NCBI GenBank assembly: GCA_002695185.1 | Contig: NZOF01000106.1 | Location: forward strand, 1 to 64,000 | Direction: 5' to 3' | Length of the DNA: 64,000 nucleotides | Source of the DNA: Erythrobacter sp. | GTDB taxonomy: Bacteria > Pseudomonadota > Alphaproteobacteria > Sphingomonadales > Sphingomonadaceae | Shown here: in pieces, positions 42,371 through 50,087 of the stretch | How positions within the stretch are numbered: position 1 is the stretch's first letter | Layout of the letters: the number at the start of each line of letters is the position of its first letter | Position numbers and translations under genes: made by a program | The notes under the pieces: model-generated | What the model saw: only the letters and a program-made list of their open reading frames with translations | What the model was told of the DNA's origin: nothing | Database searches by the model: none

Positions 42371-44278
42371 TCATTCCGTAATGGCGAGTTCGAAGCCGGG
42401 TATTGCATCCCCATTGCCGTCATAGAGGTTCACCACCGGCGCATCGGCCCAGGCATACCGTACCTTCGTCACCGGGGCATCGGGGGCGACCGGGATGACC
42501 ATGCGATCACCCATCAGTTCCGGCTGGACGAAGCGGCAACTTTCCTGAGCCTCGCCGCATAGCTCCACGCCGAGCGCCTCCGCGCCGCCATATGCCACCA
42601 GCGCGCCGTCGACACCGGTAAACCGGACCGTCACGCTGCCCCCTTCGCGTTTTGCGCTTTGCGGCATGGGCATCTGCTGACCCATGAAGGCATGCGCCAG
42701 ACGGCGGCCCAGCGTGTTCTTGTTGGCCGGATGGATATCTCCCGGCTCGCCCAGATCGATTGCCGTGACCAGCGCCGCATTGGTTGCCGCCATTACTGCA
42801 TCAAGCTGTTCCTGGCGCAAGTCGGCCCAGCTTGAGGGCCCCGGCTGCGACTGGCGCTGGCCAAAATTGGCAAGCTGGACGACCAGCATTTGGGCCTGAT
42901 CGCCGAACTGCCTGCGCCAACCGGAGAAAAGCCCTTCGAGGCGCTTGTCGTAATCCGCCTGACCGGCATCGGATTCGCCCTGATACCAGGCCACCGCTGC
43001 CAGCCGCATCGGGCCGAGCGGGGCGATCATGGCATTGTGCATCACGCCCGCTCCGGCATTGGCATCCCATGGCGCGCGCGGCGGTACATCCTGGAACGGG
43101 GCGACGGCATATTCCCAGTCTGCCCCGAGCGGTACGGCTTCGCCGCCATCGCCGGGAGTGAAGAACAAGCGATCGGGTCCGCCGAAGAAACCGCCCATGT
43201 CCCACGCATTGTTGGCGGCAATCAGAATTTCGTTATCGCCGGCTTTCAGAACTTCGCTGGGCACGCGATAGGTGCGCTCGACACCCCAGCCGAATGTGTA
43301 GCCGACAGGCTGGCCGTTGACGAAAGTGAGGTCGAGATCGTCGATTGCGCCGACGGAAAGCTGCCCGCCCTGTGCGGCCTGTTCCTCGGTCAGCGTCAGC
43401 GTCTGGCGCAGCCACACATTGGCGCGCGGTTCGGTGTGGAGTCCGGTGCCCGTCCACTCGTTCCAGAAAGAGAAGGCCGGGATCGGTGCCCAGTCTAATA
43501 CCGAACTGTCACGCCACGGTTCGCGGCCATTGTCCTGCGCGCGCCACCAGTCCATCCAGCGCGGCGCGAAGCTCTGCGTGGCGCGGTAGGGATCGGCTTC
43601 ATAGGCACGGAGCAGGGCGAGCGTGTCTTCGCCATAAAGGCTGGAGACTGCTTCAGGTGAAAGCCAGGCGCGGGCCGCGCTGCCGCCCCAGTTCGAGTGA
43701 ATGAGGCCGACGGGGACTTCGGGCCGCTCGGCGCGCAGTGTCTTGGCCATGTAGAAACAGGCGGCCGAAAAATCCGCGACGGTTTCCTTGTCGGCAGCAT
43801 ACCAGGCGACAGGGGAGGCGAAGCTTTCCTGCGGAACGGGGGCCGTCCTCTGCTGCACTTTCAGCAGGCGGATCCCGTCATCCGCCGCGCGGTTGAGTTG
43901 GTTGCCCGCATCGAGCGCGCGCGTGACGGGCAGTTCCATGTTCGACTGGCCCGAACACAGGATCACATCGCCGATCAGGATATTCTTCAGCTGGGTTGCG
44001 CCGGTCGGGTCGGTCAGGGTGAGCGTGGCGGGACTGGCGCTGGCTGCGCGGGCGGGCAGGGTGACGGTGAAGGCACCTTCCGCATCGGCGCGGGCGCTGG
44101 CGCGGGTTTCGCCCATTACCGCAGTGACCGTGGAGCCAGCCTCGGCAGTCCCGGCAATCACGATCGGCTGCCCCTGCTGGAGGACCATGCCATCGCCATA
44201 GGCGGGACCCGGTGTGGGGGCGGCGCTGGCGGCAGCGGCGAGCGAGGCGAGGGCGGTGCCGAGGAGGAAGTGCTTCAT
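42371..44278 (-). CDS. SGNH-type 9-O-acetylesterase-like protein, probable acetyl-xylan esterase
   Basis: 635 residues, signal peptide ending ASAAPTP. The SGNH block I serine is in LCSGQSNMELP near residue 100 and the catalytic DxH pair in GDIHPANK near residue 540, with a carbohydrate-binding-like insertion between them. The same sialate-acetylesterase family supplies acetyl-xylan esterase in the Xanthomonas xylan locus. It overlaps the lactonase gene by four bases (ATGA). Deacetylation of xylan or xylo-oligosaccharides is the likely job. Confidence 0.87.
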   Translation of the reverse strand: MKHFLLGTALASLAAAASAAPTPGPAYGDGMVLQQGQPIVIAGTAEAGSTVTAVMGETRASARADAEGAFTVTLPARAASASPATLTLTDPTGATQLKNILIGDVILCSGQSNMELPVTRALDAGNQLNRAADDGIRLLKVQQRTAPVPQESFASPVAWYAADKETVADFSAACFYMAKTLRAERPEVPVGLIHSNWGGSAARAWLSPEAVSSLYGEDTLALLRAYEADPYRATQSFAPRWMDWWRAQDNGREPWRDSSVLDWAPIPAFSFWNEWTGTGLHTEPRANVWLRQTLTLTEEQAAQGGQLSVGAIDDLDLTFVNGQPVGYTFGWGVERTYRVPSEVLKAGDNEILIAANNAWDMGGFFGGPDRLFFTPGDGGEAVPLGADWEYAVAPFQDVPPRAPWDANAGAGVMHNAMIAPLGPMRLAAVAWYQGESDAGQADYDKRLEGLFSGWRRQFGDQAQMLVVQLANFGQRQSQPGPSSWADLRQEQLDAVMAATNAALVTAIDLGEPGDIHPANKNTLGRRLAHAFMGQQMPMPQSAKREGGSVTVRFTGVDGALVAYGGAEALGVELCGEAQESCRFVQPELMGDRMVIPVAPDAPVTKVRYAWADAPVVNLYDGNGDAIPGFELAITE

Positions 44279-45150
44279 CCCAGCTTCGCCCGCGTCTGCG
44301 CGAACCCGGCCACCGGCGCGGCGAAGGCGAACAGGCTGCCCGCTTCGGGATAGCGCTCCATATCGGCAGGCGTCATGTTCTTCGTCGCGCTGGTGACATA
44401 GGCGGTGCGGAAATCGGACCCGCCGAAAGCCATCTTGGTTACGTCGCGCGCGGGGATGTCGATGGTGGTGTCGAGCTTGCCGTCCGGACTGAAGCGGGCG
44501 ACTTTGCTGCCCAGATAGAGCCCGGTCCACACATAACCTTCCGCATCGACCACGGGGCCGTCGGGATAGGCATCGGGGAACAGGGCGCCCGTATCGGCAA
44601 AGGCCCGTGCTTCGCCCACGCCGCGCGGCGACAAATCGGCGACCATGATCTTCTGATCGCTGGTGTTGGTGAAATAGATCCGGTCCCCCGCGGCGTTTAC
44701 CGCAGGCCCGTTGGTGATGGTGATGCCCGAAGGTCCCGCCGCGCGGATATCGCCGCGGTCGAAGACATAGAACCGGCCCGAGGCGCTGTTTTCCCCATCA
44801 TCCATCGATCCGAACCACACGCGGCCCCACGGGTCGGTGCAGGCATCGTTGAGCCGGTTGGTCGCCGGTTCGCCGGGCACGGTGCCCAGCTTTTCGAACG
44901 AGGCGGTTTCGGGATCGAACAGGTAGAGGCCATCCTTCAGGCCGCATAGCAATTTGCCGCCTTCCGCCGGGATCGCCCAGCCGATCTGTTCGGGCGCCTC
45001 GGCATAGGAATTGCTGCCGTTCGCGGGATCGAAATGCCACAGCCGGTGCCGCTTGATATCCACGAACCACACTACCTGGCGTTCGGCATCCCACAGGACT
45101 CCTTCGCCCAGCTTCGCCTTCGTCGGAAGAACCGTCGTCACATCGGCCAT
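44275..45150 (-). CDS. xylC: SMP-30/gluconolactonase family protein, probable xylonolactonase
   Basis: 291 residues from ATG 45150, chosen because GGAGG lies nine bases upstream; ATG 45159 is possible. The six-bladed propeller keeps the metal ligands in LGEGVLWD near residue 16, LNDACTDPWGRVW near residue 100 and PDGPVVDAEG near residue 193. It opens D-xylonolactone to xylonate. It lies between the sugar dehydrogenase and esterase genes with overlapping ends. Confidence 0.9.
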   Translation of the reverse strand: MADVTTVLPTKAKLGEGVLWDAERQVVWFVDIKRHRLWHFDPANGSNSYAEAPEQIGWAIPAEGGKLLCGLKDGLYLFDPETASFEKLGTVPGEPATNRLNDACTDPWGRVWFGSMDDGENSASGRFYVFDRGDIRAAGPSGITITNGPAVNAAGDRIYFTNTSDQKIMVADLSPRGVGEARAFADTGALFPDAYPDGPVVDAEGYVWTGLYLGSKVARFSPDGKLDTTIDIPARDVTKMAFGGSDFRTAYVTSATKNMTPADMERYPEAGSLFAFAAPVAGFAQTRAKLG

Positions 45151-45935
45151 CAGCGCCATCCTCCATCCACCCAGTAATTATGTGCGGTGCAGAACCGCGC
45201 GTCGTCCGAAGCCAGGAACATGATCATGGCCGCAATGTCGACCGGCTGCAGCCGTCCGTCGAGACACTGCGCAGCCACGATTTCCGCTTCGCCTTCGGGC
45301 GTATACCATTTCATCTGCCGCGGCGTCTGGACATTGCCGGGGATCACGGTGTTCACCCGGATATTGTCGCGGCCCAGTTCGCGCGCCAGGCTGCGCGTCA
45401 GCCCTTCGATCGCCGCCTTGGCAGTCTGGTAGATCGTAAGATCGGGCAGGCCGAGATGCCAGCTGATCGAACCCATGTTGACGATCGAACCGCCGCCGTT
45501 CTTCTTCAGGTGTGGCACGACCGCCTTGGCAGCGAAAAACTGGTGCTTGAGGTTCACCGCCATGCTCTGGTCCCAATAGTCCGAGCTGACTTCCTCGACC
45601 GAATGCCGGTCATCGTTGGCGGCATTGTTCACCAGCACATCGCACCCGCCCAGATGGGCGACGATATCGTCGATCTTGGCGGCATAGCCATCGCAATCGG
45701 TAATGTCGCACTGCACGAAATGCGGGGCGATCTCGGCATCGGGTGACAGGCGCTCGACCAGTTCGCGGCCGGGTTCTTCGAGGATATCAAGGAAGGCCAC
45801 CCCCGCACCCTGGCGCACGAAGCCTTCCACGATCCCTTCACCGATCCCCGATGCCCCACCGCTGACGATGACTTTTCGCCCGCGGAGACTCGGATAGACG
45901 GCGCCAAGCGCTGCGTTGCGGGGCTCTTCATTCAT
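45150..45935 (-). CDS. SDR-family dehydrogenase, probable D-xylose 1-dehydrogenase
   Basis: 261 residues, classical short-chain dehydrogenase. The cofactor motif SGGASGIGEG is near residue 25, NNAAND near residue 100, catalytic serine in NMGSISWH near residue 154 and YQTAK with tyrosine and lysine near residue 168. In Caulobacter the first Weimberg enzyme (XylB) is also an SDR, and this gene sits beside the lactonase and dehydratase. Other sugars, such as L-arabinose, cannot be excluded. Confidence 0.87.
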   Translation of the reverse strand: MNEEPRNAALGAVYPSLRGRKVIVSGGASGIGEGIVEGFVRQGAGVAFLDILEEPGRELVERLSPDAEIAPHFVQCDITDCDGYAAKIDDIVAHLGGCDVLVNNAANDDRHSVEEVSSDYWDQSMAVNLKHQFFAAKAVVPHLKKNGGGSIVNMGSISWHLGLPDLTIYQTAKAAIEGLTRSLARELGRDNIRVNTVIPGNVQTPRQMKWYTPEGEAEIVAAQCLDGRLQPVDIAAMIMFLASDDARFCTAHNYWVDGGWR

Positions 45936-45991
45936 GTACTTACTGTCCTCGTCCCAAGCGGAAACGTGCTGTTCTCGATGCACGCGGCGCT

Positions 45992-47116
45992 TTAAATTTT
46001 GTCGATGAGTCCGCGCCCGGCCAGATTGGTGGCGAAGGCGGCAATGCCCATTTCCCAAGGCGCGGCATCGCGCGATGTGGTGACCGTGTTCTGCAGCGTG
46101 CCGATCCGGTCGGATTTGATAGTGACCTTGTCACCGATCTTGTGCGTGAAGCCGGCGCCTTCTTCATCGCGATCCTGCGTCGGCGCGAACAGCGTGCCGC
46201 AGAACAGCACGAAGCCGTCGGGGTAGTGATGTTCGGACAGGCACTGGGCCACCAAGTCGAGCGGATCGCGGCTGATCTGGCCCATGATATTGGTGCCTTC
46301 GAGGCGATAGCCATCGGGCCCTTCGATGGTAAGATCGACATTGGCCGACCGCACATCGTCAATGGTGAAATGCTCGTCGAACAGGCGGATGAAGGGGCCG
46401 AGCGAACAGCTGGCCGTATTGTCCTTCGCCTTGGACAGCAGCAATGCGGAGCGGCCTTCGAAATCGCGCAGGTTCACATCATTGCCCAGCGCGGCGCCGA
46501 CCACTTCGCCATGCGCATCGCAGGCAAGCACCACTTCGGGTTCGGGATTGTTCCAGCTGGAATCGGAGCGCACACCGATTTCGGCGCCATGGCCCACCGA
46601 TGACAGCACTGGCGATTTGGAAAATATTTCCGCATCGGGGCCGATGGCCACTTCCAGATATTGCGACCACATGCCTTCTTCGATCAGCGCGGCCTTCAAT
46701 TGCATGGCCTCATCGCTGCCGGGCACGACAGAGCGGATGCCCGAACCCACCTTGCCTTCGAGCTGGGTGCGGATTTCGGAAGCCGCCGCAGCATCGCCGC
46801 GTGCCTGTTCTTCGATCACGCGTTCGATGGCGGACAGGGCGAAGGTTACGCCCGCCGCCTTGATGCATTGCAGATCGATCGGGGAAAGCAGGCTCCACCC
46901 TTCGGGCAGGCCATCGGTCACGGGGCCGATCAGCGTACCGCCATCGAAGGCGCGCCGCGCGATGGCGCCCGAAACGGAGGCAACGCGGTTGGTCAGATCG
47001 TAAAGATTGCCCTGTTCGATCAGGATGACGCAGGGGCCATCGGGTGACTGGGCCCGCCCCAGAAAACGCCCGCGCTCGTAATCGGCTGGCAGGCTGTCGG
47101 AAATATTGTCGGCCAT
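45992..47116 (-). CDS. xylX: 2-keto-3-deoxy-pentonate dehydratase, fumarylacetoacetate-hydrolase family
   Basis: 374 residues. The FAH-type metal-binding acidic cluster is in NPEPEVVLACDA near residue 249 and GNDVNLRDFEGRS near residue 270. It dehydrates 2-keto-3-deoxy-xylonate to 2-oxoglutarate semialdehyde. The longer frame to 47308 crosses the operator; ATG 47116 begins MADNISDSL. It is first in the minus-strand operon xylX-SDR-xylC-esterase-epimerase. Confidence 0.9.
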   Translation of the reverse strand: MADNISDSLPADYERGRFLGRAQSPDGPCVILIEQGNLYDLTNRVASVSGAIARRAFDGGTLIGPVTDGLPEGWSLLSPIDLQCIKAAGVTFALSAIERVIEEQARGDAAAASEIRTQLEGKVGSGIRSVVPGSDEAMQLKAALIEEGMWSQYLEVAIGPDAEIFSKSPVLSSVGHGAEIGVRSDSSWNNPEPEVVLACDAHGEVVGAALGNDVNLRDFEGRSALLLSKAKDNTASCSLGPFIRLFDEHFTIDDVRSANVDLTIEGPDGYRLEGTNIMGQISRDPLDLVAQCLSEHHYPDGFVLFCGTLFAPTQDRDEEGAGFTHKIGDKVTIKSDRIGTLQNTVTTSRDAAPWEMGIAAFATNLAGRGLIDKI

Positions 47117-47139
47117 ATTCTGGCTCTTGCCCTCCCTTG

Positions 47140-47153
47140 TGATAGCGCTACCA
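47140..47153. promoter_or_regulatory. LacI-family operator (xylan regulon)
   Basis: TGATAGCGCTACCA, palindromic apart from one position in each arm, lies between xylX (start 47116) and the divergent GH43 gene (start 47208). Confidence 0.78.
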
Positions 47154-47178
47154 TAAGCACGAGACCGCGAGGGAACAA
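47150..47178 (-). promoter_or_regulatory. Putative promoter of the xylX operon
   Basis: On the minus strand TTGTTC (47178-47173), 17 bases, then TATGGT (47155-47150), with the -10 running into the operator. The layout is the same as for the GH3 operon at 36389-36417. Confidence 0.42.
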
Positions 47179-47207
47179 GCCCCATCGCGGCCAATGGAGG
47201 GAGAGAG

Positions 47208-48878
47208 ATGAAGTTTATTAGCAAAACCGCATTGCTCGGCTGTGCGGCGGCCTTGTTGCCCGCTGGCGTACCGGTGCAGGCCCAAGGGCAGGGACCGGCG
47301 AAATCCACCGCAAGTTTCGATTATATGGAATATAAGGCGGTGAACGAAGCGCCCTCTGCGCCGGAAGGCAGCTATCGCAATCCGGTGATCCCTGGCTTCC
47401 ATCCCGATCCATCCATCGTGCGAGTCGGCGATGATTTCTACGCCGTCACATCCACTTTCAGCTGGTTTCCCGGCCTGCCGATTCTCCACAGCACCGATCT
47501 GGTGAACTGGACGCTGATCGGCAATGCGATCGACCGCCCGGGCCAGATGGATTTCAGCGGGCTGGGGACCAATCGCGGGCTCTTCGCCCCGGCCATTTCC
47601 CATCACGATGGCAAGTTCTGGATCGTAAACACCTGCATCGAATGCGGGGACAATTTCGTGATCACCGCCGATGATCCGGCAGGGCCGTGGAGCGATCCGA
47701 CCTGGCTTGATTTCGGCGGGATCGATCCCTCGCTCTATTTCGCCGACGATGGCACGGCGTGGATCGTCTATAACGATGCCCCGCCGACAGAGCCGCGGTA
47801 TGAAGGCCACCGCGCCTTGTGGCTGCAGCAATTTGATCTGGATACGATGCAGGTCCTGCCCGACCGCACGCTGCTGGTCGATGGCGGGGTCGATCCGTCG
47901 ACCAATCCGATCTGGGCGGAAGGGCCGCATATCTATCATGTCGATGGCTGGTATTACCTGCTGACCGCGGAAGGCGGCACGGCGGACCAGCATTCGCAGA
48001 CCATCTATCGTTCGCGCGATCTGAAGGGGCCTTACGAGCCAGGCGATTTCAACCCGATCCTGACCCAGCGGGATATGCCGACTGACCGGCCCGACCGGGT
48101 GGAGGCGACCGGCCATGCCGATATCGTGCAGCTGGACGATGGCAGCTGGTGGGGCGTCTTCCTCGCCACGCGGCCCTTCGAAGGCCAGGCGACGTTGTTG
48201 GGGCGCGAGACTTTCCTGCTGCCGCTGGAATGGAAAGACGGCTGGCCGCGCTTCCTCGATCGGGGCGAAGCCGTGCCCATGGTGGCGAAGCGGCCCAATC
48301 TGCCGGTGGGCAAGGGCACCGACTGGTCGCAGTGGCGCGAAGATTTCAGCGCGCCGCTATCCGATGAATGGATCGGCATTCGCAACCCGACAGCGGAACA
48401 GTCGCTGATGATAGGCGATGGCAGCCTGCATGTGATTTCCGGCAATGCTGCCGCGGGCAGTCTGGGCAAGCCCGCTTTCACGGGCCGCCGGATGCGCCAT
48501 CCTTCCGCCGATTTCACTACTAGCGTGGATTTCGATCCCGGTTCCTCCAATGATTTCGCGGGGCTGCTCGCGTTCATGGACGAAAGCCATTTCCTCGCTT
48601 TCGGGCAGGAAGGGGACCGGCTGGTCGTGCGGCTGCGGACCGATGGCGATCAATCGGATGAGGGCGAACTGGTGGCCCAGCAGGCGCTGGCCACGGATGG
48701 CCCGATCGAACTCAAGCTCGCCATCAGGGAAGGCGATGCGCAGGCCTGGTGGCGCGCGAAGGGTGCTTCGCAATGGCAGGCTGTCGGCGGCGAAATCGAC
48801 GTCGAACCGCTCGCCTCGGTTCATGCCGGGTTGTTCACCGGCGTTGTCGTCGGCCCCTATGCCTATTCGAAACGCTAA
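47208..48878 (+). CDS. GH43 beta-xylosidase/alpha-L-arabinofuranosidase
   Basis: 556 residues with a signal peptide ending PVQAQGQ. The five-bladed propeller has the three acidic residues in FHPDPSIVRVGD near residue 66, GIDPSLYF near residue 172 and WAEGPHIYH near residue 240. A C-terminal beta-sandwich domain follows, as in xylosidase-type GH43. It acts on xylo-oligosaccharides or arabinose side chains in the periplasm or at the surface. It diverges from xylX across the operator and ends in a terminator. Confidence 0.92.
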   Translation: MKFISKTALLGCAAALLPAGVPVQAQGQGPAKSTASFDYMEYKAVNEAPSAPEGSYRNPVIPGFHPDPSIVRVGDDFYAVTSTFSWFPGLPILHSTDLVNWTLIGNAIDRPGQMDFSGLGTNRGLFAPAISHHDGKFWIVNTCIECGDNFVITADDPAGPWSDPTWLDFGGIDPSLYFADDGTAWIVYNDAPPTEPRYEGHRALWLQQFDLDTMQVLPDRTLLVDGGVDPSTNPIWAEGPHIYHVDGWYYLLTAEGGTADQHSQTIYRSRDLKGPYEPGDFNPILTQRDMPTDRPDRVEATGHADIVQLDDGSWWGVFLATRPFEGQATLLGRETFLLPLEWKDGWPRFLDRGEAVPMVAKRPNLPVGKGTDWSQWREDFSAPLSDEWIGIRNPTAEQSLMIGDGSLHVISGNAAAGSLGKPAFTGRRMRHPSADFTTSVDFDPGSSNDFAGLLAFMDESHFLAFGQEGDRLVVRLRTDGDQSDEGELVAQQALATDGPIELKLAIREGDAQAWWRAKGASQWQAVGGEIDVEPLASVHAGLFTGVVVGPYAYSKR

Positions 48879-48917
48879 GGGCTGATCGAACGGCGCGGGC
48901 TGCACCGCGCGTGAAGG

Positions 48918-48948
48918 GGTGCCCGGCGGCGATGCCGGGCACCTTTTT
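48918..48948 (+). terminator. Intrinsic terminator of the GH43 gene
   Basis: GGTGCCCGGC (48918-48927) pairs perfectly with GCCGGGCACC (48934-48943), followed by TTTTT. It lies between the convergent GH43 and GH5 genes. Confidence 0.87.
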
Positions 48949-48957
48949 CATGGGTAA

Positions 48958-49989
48958 TCAGTCTTCCGGCTTCAGGCCGATGGCTTCAAGCATGCCGGGC
49001 AACCACTGGCCTTTCTGATGATCGTAGAAGGGGAAGGTGTTGGTATAGGCCCAGACGCACATTCCGATGCCGGTTGACGCGAAGGCATCATGGATGGTGC
49101 GGTGATAGGTCACCCGGTCTTCCAGCGGGATATGCCGGTCGAACGCGCCGGTCTCGCCCATGAAGGGCGTCTTGCCGGTGCGCGCCTTGTATGCCTCGAT
49201 CACCGCGACATCGCGCTTCAGCATCGCCTCGTCCTCGGCGGTGGGGAAGGTGCGGCCGACCGGCGGGATGTCGGGACCGGCCCATTCCGCACCCTGGTGG
49301 GTGTAGGCGAAGGGTTCGTAGTAATGGAAGGTCGGATGGATGTTGGGATCTTCGGGCAGGGGCAGCGTCTCGAGCGATTTGATCCCGCTCCAGTTTTCGC
49401 CGCCGATGATGACCGCCCGCGTGGGGTGAAGCTTGCGTATCTCGGCCAGCCCCGGGGCCAGCGTCTGCAGCAGGTTCGAATGGTCGAACTTATTGTGCGG
49501 CTCGTTTTCCAGTTCGAACCACAGCGTGTCTTCGGGGTAGCCTGCGAACCGCTCGGCGATCTGTTTCCAGACGCCGCCGTGCCATTCGGCCACCTCAAGC
49601 GGGCGCTCGTAGATCGGATCGAAATGGTGGCTGTTGAGGATCACGTTGAGATCGGCGGCCAGCGCCCAGTCGACTATCTCCTGCACCCGGTCCATCCAGG
49701 CCGCGTCCACCGTATAGGGCGGCTCGCTCAGCGACTTGTTGTGCCAGCGCACCGGGATGCGAATGGTGTCGAAGCCGGCGGCGGCAATCCGCTCCATGTC
49801 TTCCTTGGTTACCGTGGCGCCGCCCCAGGCTCCTTCGGTCTCAGGCTCCAGCGTGTTGCCCAGATTGACGCAGGTGCCGACGGGCAGCGGATCCTGCTCA
49901 ACCGGCGCGGACGGAGTTTGCGCAATGGACTGCGTCGCCAGCGAAGTGGCGCACAGGATCATCGATGATCGCAGCAAAAATCGCTTCAT
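48958..49989 (-). CDS. GH5 family glycoside hydrolase (endoglucanase-like)
   Basis: 343 residues, signal peptide ending TQSIAQTP. The GH5 acid/base glutamate is in FELENEPHNKF near residue 160 and the nucleophile in FMGETGAFD near residue 280. Substrate may be cellulose, mixed-linkage glucan or mannan; its presence in the xylan locus suggests breakdown of plant cell-wall glucan together with xylan. It lies 98 bases after the GH3 gene, with a hairpin repeat between them. Confidence 0.88.
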   Translation of the reverse strand: MKRFLLRSSMILCATSLATQSIAQTPSAPVEQDPLPVGTCVNLGNTLEPETEGAWGGATVTKEDMERIAAAGFDTIRIPVRWHNKSLSEPPYTVDAAWMDRVQEIVDWALAADLNVILNSHHFDPIYERPLEVAEWHGGVWKQIAERFAGYPEDTLWFELENEPHNKFDHSNLLQTLAPGLAEIRKLHPTRAVIIGGENWSGIKSLETLPLPEDPNIHPTFHYYEPFAYTHQGAEWAGPDIPPVGRTFPTAEDEAMLKRDVAVIEAYKARTGKTPFMGETGAFDRHIPLEDRVTYHRTIHDAFASTGIGMCVWAYTNTFPFYDHQKGQWLPGMLEAIGLKPED

Positions 49990-50039
49990 GTTTTCTCTCC
50001 CACAATATCTTGGCCGCTCCCGATTTTTCGGGAGAGAAA

Positions 50040-50083
50040 CCCTCTTGATCGGGCGTATCGGCTCCGATCAAGAGGGTGTTCGG
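50040..50083 (-). repeat. Hairpin with 13-bp stem sharing an exact 20-base tract with 4395-4414
   Basis: CCCTCTTGATCGG (50040-50052) pairs perfectly with CCGATCAAGAGGG (50064-50076). On the minus strand it lies just after the GH3 stop and is followed by TTTCTCTCC, so it can act as the GH3 terminator. Bases 50064-50083 are identical to 4395-4414. Confidence 0.65.
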
Positions 50084-50087
50084 TCCA

